Made by a program: the position numbers and the translations under genes. This document shows, piece by piece, positions 41,521 through 50,196 of a DNA stretch of 64,000 nt (position 1 is the first letter of the stretch; every line of letters starts with the position of its first letter). Under the pieces are notes generated by a model. That model ran no database searches. It was not told the DNA's origin and saw only the letters and a program-made list of their open reading frames with translations. The stretch is taken from positions 1 to 64,000 of the forward strand of contig NZ_JALKBX010000004.1 of NCBI RefSeq assembly GCF_023227745.1, read 5' to 3'. The DNA is from Natroniella acetigena (GTDB taxonomy: Bacteria > Bacillota > Halanaerobiia > Halobacteroidales > Halobacteroidaceae).

Positions 41521-42879
41521 ATGAAAAGATTAAGGTTTTGTTTGTTTATCGGTTTGTTAATGATAAGTCTAATTGTAGTTGGTTGTACTGGGGGACAAGA
41601 AGCTTTACAACAGGAAGAAGCAGAAGAGAATTTAGTTGTTTATAGTAGTTTTTATCCTTTATATGATCTTGTTAATAAGATTGGTAGTGATAGGGTAGAT
41701 GCTGAACTTGTTGTACCACATGGAACAGAGGTACATAGTTATGAACCTTCATCACGTAAGATTGCTCAAATTGAGCAAGGTGATCTGTTTTTATATAATG
41801 GATTGGAGTTAGAGCCATGGGCGGATAGGTTGGTAGAAAATTTAAGCTATACAGAGAGTAAGACAATTAATGCTAGTGATTTTGTAAAGGTATTAGAATA
41901 TGGAGATCATGACCATGATCATAGCCATGACCATCAAGGAGTAGATAAAGTTGAGCTTATTGATAGAAGCCAGGATCAAGTTATAGCTGATTCTCATAAT
42001 GACCATTGGCATGGTTCTATTCCAGAGATTAAGGTAGGAGAACATATTTCACTTGGTGCTATCTTTCGAGATGACCATGGTCATCAAATCACACTAGGAA
42101 ATAATGAAAAATATCAATTTAATGCACGTATTGATTTTCATTCTCCAGAAGGTGTTGTAGAGGTAGTTTCTCATGGCGATCACCTACATTTACGAGGTGA
42201 GTCTGTTGGTGAGGTTGCAGTTATCTTTCAGCTATGGCATGATGAACATGCTGATTGGGAGTCACCAGAGATGACAGTAAAGGTTGTTGAAGATAGGGGA
42301 CATAGTTACGAAGATGATGACAATACTCATAGTCATTGTGATCATGGTCATGGGGAGTATGACCCTCATATTTGGTTAAATCCAATCAATATGAGATTGA
42401 TCGCAGAGCGATTAGTTGAAGAGTTAAGTGAATTAGATCCAGAAGGTGAAGAACTTTATCGAGCTAATTATAATAAGTTTGCTCAAGAAATAGAAGAGTT
42501 AGATCAAGAATATAAAGAAGTATTAGCCAATAGAAATAGTGATTATATCTTAGTCTCTCACTCAGCTTTTCAATATCTAGCAGAGAGATATGGTATGCAG
42601 GAATTTTCTGTAGCAGGTGTTAGCCCTCATCAAGAACCAACCCCAGCAGCTTTAGCTCGATTGAGTAAGGAAGTAAAAAAACATGAGTTAGAGTACATTT
42701 TTTTAGAAGTATTAGCTAGCCCTAGAACAGCAGAAGTCTTGGCTGAGGAAGCAGATTTGGAAGTTTTGAAATTAAATCCGATTGAAGGGCTACGACCAGA
42801 GGATGTAGAAGCAGGAGAGGATTACTTCTCAATTATGAGAAAGAATCTGACAACTTTAGAGAAAGCATTGGTGAATTAG
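41521..42879 (+). CDS. znuA: ZnuA-type zinc-binding lipoprotein with inserted HDHWHG domain
   Basis: Extracytoplasmic binding protein of a zinc (or manganese) ABC importer, 452 aa versus about 300 usual. Lipobox VVGC with Cys22; metal ligands His67 in VPHGTEVHSY, the DPHIWLNP His about 283, and the SHSAFQYLAERYG and LEVLAS segments of the C lobe. A His-rich loop (GDHDHDHSHDH, 128-138) is followed by an inserted domain of about 118 residues (141-258) homologous to the secreted protein at 6283, then a second His-rich stretch (THSHCDHGHGEYD). The insert probably adds metal capture. Preceded by a Zur-like box; followed by znuC after 1 nt. Confidence 0.9.
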   Translation: MKRLRFCLFIGLLMISLIVVGCTGGQEALQQEEAEENLVVYSSFYPLYDLVNKIGSDRVDAELVVPHGTEVHSYEPSSRKIAQIEQGDLFLYNGLELEPWADRLVENLSYTESKTINASDFVKVLEYGDHDHDHSHDHQGVDKVELIDRSQDQVIADSHNDHWHGSIPEIKVGEHISLGAIFRDDHGHQITLGNNEKYQFNARIDFHSPEGVVEVVSHGDHLHLRGESVGEVAVIFQLWHDEHADWESPEMTVKVVEDRGHSYEDDDNTHSHCDHGHGEYDPHIWLNPINMRLIAERLVEELSELDPEGEELYRANYNKFAQEIEELDQEYKEVLANRNSDYILVSHSAFQYLAERYGMQEFSVAGVSPHQEPTPAALARLSKEVKKHELEYIFLEVLASPRTAEVLAEEADLEVLKLNPIEGLRPEDVEAGEDYFSIMRKNLTTLEKALVN

Positions 42880-42880
42880 A

Positions 42881-43648
42881 ATGAAAGAAAAAGTAGTAGA
42901 GATTAATAATTTATCTTTTAAATATAATAATAAACTCATTTTAGATGATATTAATCTGGAAGTCAATAAAGGTGATTTTGTCGCCTTTATTGGCCCTAAT
43001 GGTTCAGGGAAGAGTACTTTATTGAAGTTATTAGTAGGGGTTTTAAGTTTTAAAATGGGGGAGATTAAACTTCTAGATCAGCCAATAAGTAAGTTTAATA
43101 ACTGGACAAAGGTAGGATATATTTCTCAGAAGGCACGAGACTTTAATAGTAGTTTTCCAGCTACTGTTAAAGAGGTTGTAGGGGCCAATCTTTATTCAAA
43201 GATGGGAATCTTTAAATTCTTAACTAATAAATTAAGTAAGAAGGTTGAGCAAGCTTTAGAACTTGTTAATATGTTAGAATATAAGAATAGAACGATTGGT
43301 GAGTTATCAGGGGGACAACAACAGAGGGTCTTTATCGCTAGAACCCTAGTCAATGATCCAGAAATAATTTTGTTAGATGAGCCGCTAGTAGGGGTTGATG
43401 CTCAAGCACAAGATGATTTTTATCAATTAATTGGCCGGCTAAATCGAAAATTAGAGATTACAATAATAATGATCTCTCATGATATCAATATGATCAGTAG
43501 TCAAGCGGATAAGATTGTCTGTTTTTCTGATCAGAAGCTTTATCTTCATCAAACGGAGGAGTTTGACTACCTTGCTTATCTCAACCAGATAAAAACAAGT
43601 AATAGTATCTTAGTTCCAGAGCATAATCATCAGGTGGTGAATACTTAA
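42881..43648 (+). CDS. znuC: zinc ABC transporter ATPase
   Basis: 255 aa. Walker A GPNGSGKST, Q-loop YISQKARDFN, signature ELSGGQQQR, Walker B IILLDEPLVGVD and H-loop ISHDI are intact. C-terminal His residues in VPEHNHQ. Lies 1 nt after znuA and 2 nt before znuB. Confidence 0.92.
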   Translation: MKEKVVEINNLSFKYNNKLILDDINLEVNKGDFVAFIGPNGSGKSTLLKLLVGVLSFKMGEIKLLDQPISKFNNWTKVGYISQKARDFNSSFPATVKEVVGANLYSKMGIFKFLTNKLSKKVEQALELVNMLEYKNRTIGELSGGQQQRVFIARTLVNDPEIILLDEPLVGVDAQAQDDFYQLIGRLNRKLEITIIMISHDINMISSQADKIVCFSDQKLYLHQTEEFDYLAYLNQIKTSNSILVPEHNHQVVNT

Positions 43649-43650
43649 TA

Positions 43651-44502
43651 ATGGTAGAAATTTTTAGCTATTCTTTTATGCAACGTGCCTTTATAGTTGG
43701 CAATATTATAGCTATCATCTGTCCATTAGTAGGGGTATTTTTAGTTTTGAAAAGGTTATCATTGATTGGACATACTTTATCTCATGTAGCTTTAGCAGGA
43801 GTAGCGCTGGGGATGATTTTAGGTGTTTATCCTGTTTATGCTGCTTTATTGGTTTCAGTTTTAGCAGCCTTAGGGATTGAAAAATTACGGAAAGATTATA
43901 AGGATTATGCTGAATTATCCTTATCAATAATTTTAGCTATTGGTTTAGGGGTAGCTACCATATTAATCAGTTTAAGTAATAACAATTCTGGGGTCTTTAG
44001 TTATTTGTTTGGTAGTATATCGTTAATCACAAGGCAGGATTTATTTGTAGTAATTCCATTAGGGTTATTGATTATTGGTATAATATCATTCTTATATTAT
44101 GGATTTTTCTTTTTAGCTTTTAATGAAGAAGATGCAAAGTTGGCTGGAGTTCCTGTTAGATTATTGAATCTGTTGTTTATAATTTTAGTGTCGATCACTA
44201 TTTCTTTATCAATGAGGATCATTGGTAGTTTGCTGGTCTCCTCTTTAATTACGTTGCCAGTAGCAACAAGTTTACAACTTGCTAAGAGTTTTAAACAGAC
44301 TATCCTTTATAGTGTGGTATTTAGTATGTTGGCCCTGAATACAGGTTTGATCAGTTCTTTTTATTATGATTTAGCACCAGGGGGAACTATTATAATTGTT
44401 AGTGTATTTTATTTATTAGGAGCAATTTTATATAAAAATATTAAAAAATTAATTTATCAGAGCAAAATTGAAAATCTAGAATTAGAAGTTAAGGATAGTT
44501 AA
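43651..44502 (+). CDS. znuB: zinc ABC transporter permease
   Basis: 283-aa ABC-3 family permease with about eight helices. LKRLSLIGHTLSHVALAGVAL near residue 30 and MRIIGSLLVSSLITLPVATS near residue 190 are family signatures. Ends the znuACB operon; repeat element A then separates it from the regulator. Confidence 0.92.
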   Translation: MVEIFSYSFMQRAFIVGNIIAIICPLVGVFLVLKRLSLIGHTLSHVALAGVALGMILGVYPVYAALLVSVLAALGIEKLRKDYKDYAELSLSIILAIGLGVATILISLSNNNSGVFSYLFGSISLITRQDLFVVIPLGLLIIGIISFLYYGFFFLAFNEEDAKLAGVPVRLLNLLFIILVSITISLSMRIIGSLLVSSLITLPVATSLQLAKSFKQTILYSVVFSMLALNTGLISSFYYDLAPGGTIIIVSVFYLLGAILYKNIKKLIYQSKIENLELEVKDS

Positions 44503-44555
44503 GTTAAAGTTTGATTAAATCCGTACTAACTTAATATGATTTTTGGTATTATTAC

Positions 44556-44875
44556 AATTATGTGTCACTTTGTGACACATAATTGAGTTGACAGTGTACG
44601 GTGTACAGTTTACAGTTAAGATCAAAACCTTAAAAAATTAAGACCTCTGAAATGCCTTATGTTCGCAGGTTTAGAGTGATTTTGATTTAAGATTATAATG
44701 GTTTTCCTTCGGGTTTTTTAAACCCTTCGTGATGAAAAAATCCGCTCTTAGATTTTTTCTATCCACTGTCAACCGTCCCTACAGGTCTTTGTCAAGACCT
44801 TTCGTGAAAACTATAGAAACCATATCAACTGTAAACTGTACACTGATATTTAGTGGCAAAGTGCCACTAAATATC
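44556..44875 (+). mobile_element. MITE-like element A, copy 4, with inserted hairpin modules
   Basis: Left hairpin 44556-44584, right hairpin GATATTTAGTGGCA/TGCCACTAAATATC 44845-44875. About 110 nt longer than copies 2 and 3 because two inverted hairpin modules are inserted: 44706-44737 (stem GGGTT/AACCC) and 44777-44810 (stem AGGTCTT/AAGACCT). Confidence 0.85.
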
Positions 44876-44965
44876 AGTAAAAGGTAAGGTGATTAGAAAA
44901 TTATATATTAAGTTGACGTACATCAGTTTGATTGCTAAAAATGAAGAAGCAAATGAGGGGTTAAG

Positions 44966-45397
44966 ATGGATGAACTAATGTTGTGGAAAGAAAAGTTGAA
45001 GGAGAAAGGGATTAGGTGGACTAAACAACGCGCTGCTCTTTTAAGGGTATTGCTTCAGATTAAAAGACCTTTATCAGCCCAAGAGATATTTCTCGAATTG
45101 GAAACAGAAGGGGTTGATTTAAGATTATCAACTGTCTATCGAAATCTTAACTGCTTTAAATCTAATGGGATTGTTAAAAATTTTAATTTTGATGAACAGG
45201 AAAATAAATTTGAATTAATTAAAGGAGAGCACCACCATCACTTAATCTGTATTAATTGTGAGGAAGTTAAACCATTAGACTGTCCTTTACAAGAATTTGA
45301 AGCTGAAGTAGATCAAGAAACAGATTATGCTATTTTAGAGCATAGGATGAAGATGTATGGTATTTGTCCTAATTGTCAAAAAGATACTGCTGATTAA
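44966..45397 (+). CDS. Fur-family metalloregulator (probable Zur)
   Basis: 143-aa Fur-family repressor. The winged-helix recognition region RLSTVYRNLNCFKSNGIVKN, the regulatory-site run EHHHHLICINCEEVKPLDC and the structural zinc pair CPNC at the C-terminus are present. Position after znuACB and the 7-1-7 box at znuA favour Zur. A Fur or PerR role cannot be excluded. Confidence 0.82.
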   Translation: MDELMLWKEKLKEKGIRWTKQRAALLRVLLQIKRPLSAQEIFLELETEGVDLRLSTVYRNLNCFKSNGIVKNFNFDEQENKFELIKGEHHHHLICINCEEVKPLDCPLQEFEAEVDQETDYAILEHRMKMYGICPNCQKDTAD

Positions 45398-45456
45398 TAT
45401 CTGTTTCTGCTGTAGAGAAGTAGAAGATAACAAGTTTAATTTATATAAGTTACCAC

Positions 45457-45485
45457 TTGACATTTAAACTTATATTTGTTAATCT
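45457..45485 (+). promoter_or_regulatory. ablA promoter
   Basis: TTGACA (45457-45462), 17-nt spacer, TAATCT (45480-45485). Confidence 0.65.
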
Positions 45486-45523
45486 TGCTTTGGGATTTCC
45501 AGAATAAGGTTTTTGGATGAGCG

Positions 45524-45564
45524 ATCTGAGTTACTTAGCTATGCTAAGAGCTCAGATTTTTTTA
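45524..45564 (+). terminator. leader terminator or attenuator before ablA
   Basis: ATCTGAG and CTTAGC pair with GCTAAG and CTCAGAT in a two-part stem, followed by seven T. It lies between the probable ablA promoter and the ablA start, so either it terminates the fur transcript or attenuates ablA. Confidence 0.8.
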
Positions 45565-45594
45565 TTATTAGCTAATTTTAGGAGGAGATAAGAG

Positions 45595-46866
45595 ATGGAG
45601 TTTACTGAAATTAAGGAACAATGGTCTTGCAGTGAAGAGGAATGGAATAATTGGCATTGGCAATTGGAAAATAGGATTACAACTGTAGAGAAATTAACGA
45701 GTAGATTTGATATCCCTACTAGTAAAGTAGAGGAAATTAGAAAAGCAACTAAAATTTTTCCAATGTCGATTACTCCTTATTATGTTTCATTGATTGATTT
45801 TGAAAATAAAGATTGCCCAATTAAGAAGCAGGCAATCCCAGATAAGTTAGAATTGGATAATTCCAATTATGAAATGGATGATCCGTTATGTGAAGATGAA
45901 GATTCTCCAGTTGATGGCTTAACCCACCGCTATCCCGATCGAGTTTTATTATTAGTTACGAATGAATGTTCAATGTTTTGTCGCCATTGTACTCGAAAAA
46001 GAAAGGTAGGAGATGAAAAACAACCGATTGACTTTGCTCAGATTGAAGAAGGAATTAATTATATAAGAAATAATCCTCAGATTAGAGATGTTTTATTATC
46101 AGGTGGGGACCCGTTATTAGTTGATCTAGAGAAATTAAGAATGATTATTACTAAATTGAAGGAAATACCACATGTAGAGGTAGTAAGGATAGGAACTAGA
46201 ATTCCTGTAGTTTTACCACAGAGGATTGATGATTCTTTAGTAGAAATGTTGCAAGAGGTTGGTCCGGTCTGGATTAATACCCATTTTAATCATGAACAAG
46301 AGATAACTGCAGAATCTAAAAAGGCATTGGATAAACTAGCTAATGCAGGAGTCCCTTTAGGTAATCAGACTGTTTTATTACGAGATGTTAATGATTGTCC
46401 TGAGATAATTAAGGATTTAATGCATAAGTTGGTAAAAAATAGAGTCAGACCTTATTATATGTATCAGTGTGATTTATCGCAAGGAATTGAGCATTTTAGA
46501 ACACCGGTAGCTAAAGGAATAGAAATTATGGAGCATTTGATTGGTCATACTTCTGGTATGGCAGTACCTCGTTATGTAGTTGATGCTCCAGGTGGAGGTG
46601 GAAAAATACCAGTAACCCCTAATTATTTACTATCTTCATCCAGCCGAAAGACTATTTTGAGAAATTTTGAAGGAACAATTACAGTTTATACTGAGCCAGA
46701 AGTTAGACCACATAACTGTCCACCGGAATGTAATATTTGTGAGCAGCCTTTTGATGATCAAGATGAAGAGCAGGAAAAAGTTGGATTAGAGCGTTTGTTT
46801 GCTGAAGATGATGATGTGATCAGTTTAAAGACGGGGGAGAGAAGTTATGCAAGCTATAATGGATAA
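45595..46866 (+). CDS. ablA: lysine 2,3-aminomutase
   Basis: Radical-SAM, PLP-dependent enzyme converting L-alpha-lysine to L-beta-lysine; 423 aa. Cluster ligands Cys125, Cys129 and Cys132 in CSMFCRHC; LLSGGDPLLV; PLP lysine in APGGGGKIP about residue 337; C-terminal Cys run NCPPECNICEQ. Paired with ablB it makes the compatible solute N-epsilon-acetyl-beta-lysine, seen in halophilic and methanogenic microbes. GGAGGAG precedes the start. Confidence 0.93.
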   Translation: MEFTEIKEQWSCSEEEWNNWHWQLENRITTVEKLTSRFDIPTSKVEEIRKATKIFPMSITPYYVSLIDFENKDCPIKKQAIPDKLELDNSNYEMDDPLCEDEDSPVDGLTHRYPDRVLLLVTNECSMFCRHCTRKRKVGDEKQPIDFAQIEEGINYIRNNPQIRDVLLSGGDPLLVDLEKLRMIITKLKEIPHVEVVRIGTRIPVVLPQRIDDSLVEMLQEVGPVWINTHFNHEQEITAESKKALDKLANAGVPLGNQTVLLRDVNDCPEIIKDLMHKLVKNRVRPYYMYQCDLSQGIEHFRTPVAKGIEIMEHLIGHTSGMAVPRYVVDAPGGGGKIPVTPNYLLSSSSRKTILRNFEGTITVYTEPEVRPHNCPPECNICEQPFDDQDEEQEKVGLERLFAEDDDVISLKTGERSYASYNG

Positions 46867-47707
46867 GAGGCAAGATGAGTTATTTAATTTAAAAGGAACT
46901 GATTATCAAGCCCAAGTTAATCTATCTTCCTTCAATAAACGGATTGTACTCAAGAAGTATTGCGGGACTAATTTGTCAGGTTTAGTAAGGGAATTAATAG
47001 CTATTGCTCATAGTAGAAACTTAACTAAGATTTGGGTTAAAGCTTATGTCAAGGATAAAGAAGATTTTGAGAGCATTGGTTTTGAATCTGAGGCAGTTAT
47101 TAAGTCATTTTATGGTTCAGAAGATGCAATTGTAATGGCTTTCTATTTAACCGAAGATAGAAGAGAGAGTTACAATAAAAAGGAAAAGGAAGAATTAGTA
47201 AGTAAAGTTAAATCAAATGAGCAGGATAATGAACTCACTTTGCCAGCTGGATATAATTTTAGATTAGCTACTGAGAATGATTTGATTCAGTTGTCTAATT
47301 TATATGATGATGTTTTTAGTAGTTATCCCTATCCAATCATGAGAGAAGATTATTTAAAGCAGATGAGAAAGAAAGGAACTATTTATGGAGTTATTACTAA
47401 AGAGGGAGAGGTAGTTTCAGCTGCAGCTGCCGAAACACTCTCAGAATATAAAAATGCAGAGTTGACTGATTTTGCTACTCATGTTGAGCATAGAGGACAA
47501 GGGTTAGCAGCATATTTACTGAAGAAAATAGAAGAAGAATTAATAATCAATAATTATAAATCATTGTATACAATTGCTCGGGCTAATGTTTTTGGAATCA
47601 ATAAAATTTTTAGTAGTGCTAATTATGAATATACAGGAAGGTTGATTCAAAACTGTAATATTGCTGATGATTTTGAAGATATGAATGTCTGGAGTAAGGT
47701 GATTTAA
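46847..47707 (+). CDS. ablB: beta-lysine N6-acetyltransferase
   Basis: 286 aa GNAT protein acetylating beta-lysine at the epsilon amine. N-terminal half resembles AblB (GLVRELIAIAHSRNLTKIWV, FESIGFESEAVIKSFYGSED), C-terminal GNAT fold with acetyl-CoA motif VEHRGQGLAAYLLKKIEEEL. Overlaps ablA by 20 nt, indicating coupled expression. Confidence 0.92.
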   Translation: MQAIMDKRQDELFNLKGTDYQAQVNLSSFNKRIVLKKYCGTNLSGLVRELIAIAHSRNLTKIWVKAYVKDKEDFESIGFESEAVIKSFYGSEDAIVMAFYLTEDRRESYNKKEKEELVSKVKSNEQDNELTLPAGYNFRLATENDLIQLSNLYDDVFSSYPYPIMREDYLKQMRKKGTIYGVITKEGEVVSAAAAETLSEYKNAELTDFATHVEHRGQGLAAYLLKKIEEELIINNYKSLYTIARANVFGINKIFSSANYEYTGRLIQNCNIADDFEDMNVWSKVI

Positions 47708-47712
47708 TTATT

Positions 47713-47740
47713 AGGGAGCAGCTTTGCTGCTCCTATTTTT
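47713..47740 (+). terminator. intrinsic terminator after ablB
   Basis: GGAGCAGC/GCTGCTCC stem then TATTTTTAG. Confidence 0.85.
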
Positions 47741-47883
47741 AGTTTGAACCTTTTAATTGAATAAAAAAATTGCTTAAGAGATATAATTAAAAGTGAATCT
47801 AACTAAAAAAGCCACTAATTATAAAAAATTGAAGGACTAATTGCTCTTGTGCTGAAGTATGAAAGAGAAATTCAAATTAACTG

Positions 47884-47912
47884 TTGAATTATTATTCATA
47901 TAGATGTATAAT
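47884..47912 (+). promoter_or_regulatory. distal promoter with ArgR-box palindrome
   Basis: TTGAAT (47884-47889), 17-nt spacer, TATAAT (47907-47912). The overlapping TGAATTATTATTCA (47885-47898) fits the ArgR/AhrC consensus TGAATWWWWATTCA. It lies about 590 nt upstream of argG. Confidence 0.65.
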
Positions 47913-47919
47913 AATAACC

Positions 47920-48430
47920 AATAAGAACTTAGGAGAATATAGTTTAATATCATGTGCGTTAATTTGTTTTTTATTGATATATAGCGTCACCTTTTAAAAT
48001 TAAGACCTTAAACTAATAAACTTCAAAATCAGTTTCGAGCGGGCTAAAAATTAGCCCTTCCTCGACTGAATTTTTTACTGCAAAAACATTTAGGAAAAAA
48101 AGCTAAAAAACCAGAGGAAAATTTAAACTCGCTATTCAAAGCTAAATCTCTGCTTAAAATTAATTTTACTACTTAATATTTAAATATTAAGCCCTTTTCC
48201 GAAGCTTAAACGCAGAAACTATGCTTAGCTCAAACATAAATTTTCTTAAAACCTAATTAAAACCTTAAAGGTCAAAACCAAACTAACCTTTAAATATATA
48301 GGCTTTTTAGGAGTCTTAGATTTTCAAGGTTTTGACCTTTAATTGTAAATTGTACATTCCGTCAATTGTCAATTGTGAGCTTTATTATAATAAAATTTCA
48401 CTTTAAACTCTTTATAATATTGAAATTTGG
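47920..48430 (+). other. long gene-free leader upstream of argG
   Basis: Roughly 510 nt with no credible ORF. The hairpin GGGCTAA/TTAGCCC (about 48048-48065) is flanked by CGAG and CTCG. Several AACCTTAAA/TTTAAGG-like complementary words and a TTGTAAATTGTACATTCCGT fold-back arm near 48345 follow. It could be a structured argG leader, a separate small RNA or repeat debris. Confidence 0.45.
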
Positions 48431-48431
48431 C

Positions 48432-48459
48432 TTGAATTATCGTGTATGAATAATATAAA
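48432..48459 (+). promoter_or_regulatory. proximal argG promoter with ArgR-like half-sites
   Basis: TTGAAT (48432-48437), 16-nt spacer, TATAAA (48454-48459); TTGAATTAT and ATGAATAAT are ArgR-box-like half-sites. The -10 is very close to the AAGGGGG ribosome site, so the transcript would have almost no leader. Confidence 0.45.
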
Positions 48460-48476
48460 CCAAGGGGGAATTTAAG

Positions 48477-49682
48477 ATGAAAAAAGAGATTAATAAGATT
48501 GTTATGGCTTATTCAGGAGGTTTGGATACATCAGTTGCTATTAAATGGTTGCAAGATAAATATGGTGTAGAAGTTGTGACTTATTCAGCAGATGTAGGAC
48601 AGAATGAACCATTAGCACCGGTTAAAGAGAAAGCTTTAGAAACAGGAGCGGTTGCAGCTTATGTTGATGATTTAAAGGAAGAATTTTTAACTGATTATGC
48701 ATTTAAGGGGTTGAAAGCAGGAGCAATCTATGAAGATAAATATCCATTAACTACTGCCTATTCTCGTCCATTAATTGCTAAAAAGATGATTGAAGTAGCT
48801 AAAAAAGAAGGAGCAGATGCTGTAGCTCATGGCTGTACTGGAAAGGGGAATGATCAGGTGCGCTTTGATGTCTCATTTCAAGCTTTAGCTCCAGGGATTG
48901 AAATTGTAGCTCCATTAAGAAAATGGGAGTTTAATTCTCGAGCAGAACAGATTGAGTATGCAGAAGAGAAAGGGATTCCAGTAGGAGCTACTAAAGAAAG
49001 CCCTTATAGTATAGATCGAAATATGTTAGGTGTTAGTATTGAATGTGGAATCTTAGAAGATCCAGCTCAAGAACCACCAGAGGATGTATATCAAATTACT
49101 ACTGCTCCTGAAGATGCACCGGAGGAGCCTGAATATGTGGAACTTGAATTTAAGAATGGAGAACCAGTTGTTTTAAATGGAGAAGAGATGGATCCAGTCA
49201 GCTTAGTATTTGCCTTAAATGAAGTAGCCACTAGGCATGGAGTCGGCAGAATTGATATGGTAGAGAATCGATTGGTAGGAATTAAGTCGCGAGAAATTTA
49301 TGAGGTGCCAGCTTATACAGTATTACAGGAGGCTCATAGCCAGCTAGAAGATTTAGTACTAGATAGAGAGACAGCTCATTATAAACAGTCAGTTGCCGAT
49401 AAGTATTCCGAATTGGTCTATTATGGACAATGGTTCTCTCCACTTAGAGAAGCGTTAGATGCTTTAGTTGATTATACACAACAATATGTTAATGGAACGA
49501 TTAGAGTTAAACTATATAAAGGTAGTTGTACGGTAGTTGGAAGAGAATCTAACAATTCATTATATCAAGAAAATTTAGCTACTTATGATAAATCGGATAT
49601 ATTCAACCATGAGTCAGCGATTGGATTTATTGAATTGTTTGGGTTACCATTAAAGGTTCATGGAAAGATCCATAATGAGTAA
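48477..49682 (+). CDS. argG: argininosuccinate synthase
   Basis: Condenses citrulline and aspartate with ATP; 401 aa. ATP loop AYSGGLDTSVAIKW, GCTGKGNDQVRFD and SPYSIDRNMLG are hallmarks. The start has AAGGGGG. It overlaps the following acetyltransferase gene. Confidence 0.96.
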   Translation: MKKEINKIVMAYSGGLDTSVAIKWLQDKYGVEVVTYSADVGQNEPLAPVKEKALETGAVAAYVDDLKEEFLTDYAFKGLKAGAIYEDKYPLTTAYSRPLIAKKMIEVAKKEGADAVAHGCTGKGNDQVRFDVSFQALAPGIEIVAPLRKWEFNSRAEQIEYAEEKGIPVGATKESPYSIDRNMLGVSIECGILEDPAQEPPEDVYQITTAPEDAPEEPEYVELEFKNGEPVVLNGEEMDPVSLVFALNEVATRHGVGRIDMVENRLVGIKSREIYEVPAYTVLQEAHSQLEDLVLDRETAHYKQSVADKYSELVYYGQWFSPLREALDALVDYTQQYVNGTIRVKLYKGSCTVVGRESNNSLYQENLATYDKSDIFNHESAIGFIELFGLPLKVHGKIHNE

Positions 49683-50181
49683 ATTAGCTGTAAGCTATCA
49701 GGAAACGGAGGGAAAGGAAGTTAGAATTAGAAAAGCTACTAGTCAAGATGTTAAATTGATCTTTGATTTGACTAAGCGGATCTTTCAAGATTATAATGTA
49801 CCTAATAATTCTTCGGTTTCCCCTGCCTTATTAGAGACGAAAGAGGATGTTAAAGAAGATATTGAAACTAAAGAAGTCTTAGTTGCTATTTCTAATAATA
49901 AACCAGTTGGCTCGGTTCGTTATTATTCTTTAGCTGAAAATAAATTTTATTTGAGTAGATTAGGAGTTTTAGCTGGTTATCGTGGCCAAAAGATCGGTTC
50001 TAAGCTAGTTACTGCTGTTGAGAAGCAGGTTCGAGCTCAAGGTGGAGAGAAGATTATACTCCATTCTGCTTATAAATTAAAGAAGTTATTGCGATTTTAT
50101 CAGAATTTAGGATATCAAATTAGTGGCTTACAAAATAAAAGTGATTATACTCGGGCAATAATCAGTAAGGAGTTAATCTAG
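49675..50181 (+). CDS. GNAT acetyltransferase between argG and argH
   Basis: 168 aa; GNAT fold from VRIRKATSQDVKLIFDLTKR with acetyl-CoA motif VLAGYRGQKIGSKLVTAVE. ATG 49675 overlaps the argG stop (ATGAGTAA); 49660 is an alternative. Its place inside the arginine operon suggests an N-acetylglutamate synthase (ArgA-like) or related role, but single-domain GNAT proteins have many substrates. Length is short for classical ArgA. Confidence 0.75.
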   Translation: MSKLAVSYQETEGKEVRIRKATSQDVKLIFDLTKRIFQDYNVPNNSSVSPALLETKEDVKEDIETKEVLVAISNNKPVGSVRYYSLAENKFYLSRLGVLAGYRGQKIGSKLVTAVEKQVRAQGGEKIILHSAYKLKKLLRFYQNLGYQISGLQNKSDYTRAIISKELI

Positions 50182-50196
50182 GGGAGGAGCAATAGT

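Noticed and set aside
47952-47984. 10-aa arginine leader peptide before argG
   Set aside because: The short frame has no arginine codons and its AGGAG is 16 nt from the ATG, too far for a normal ribosome site.
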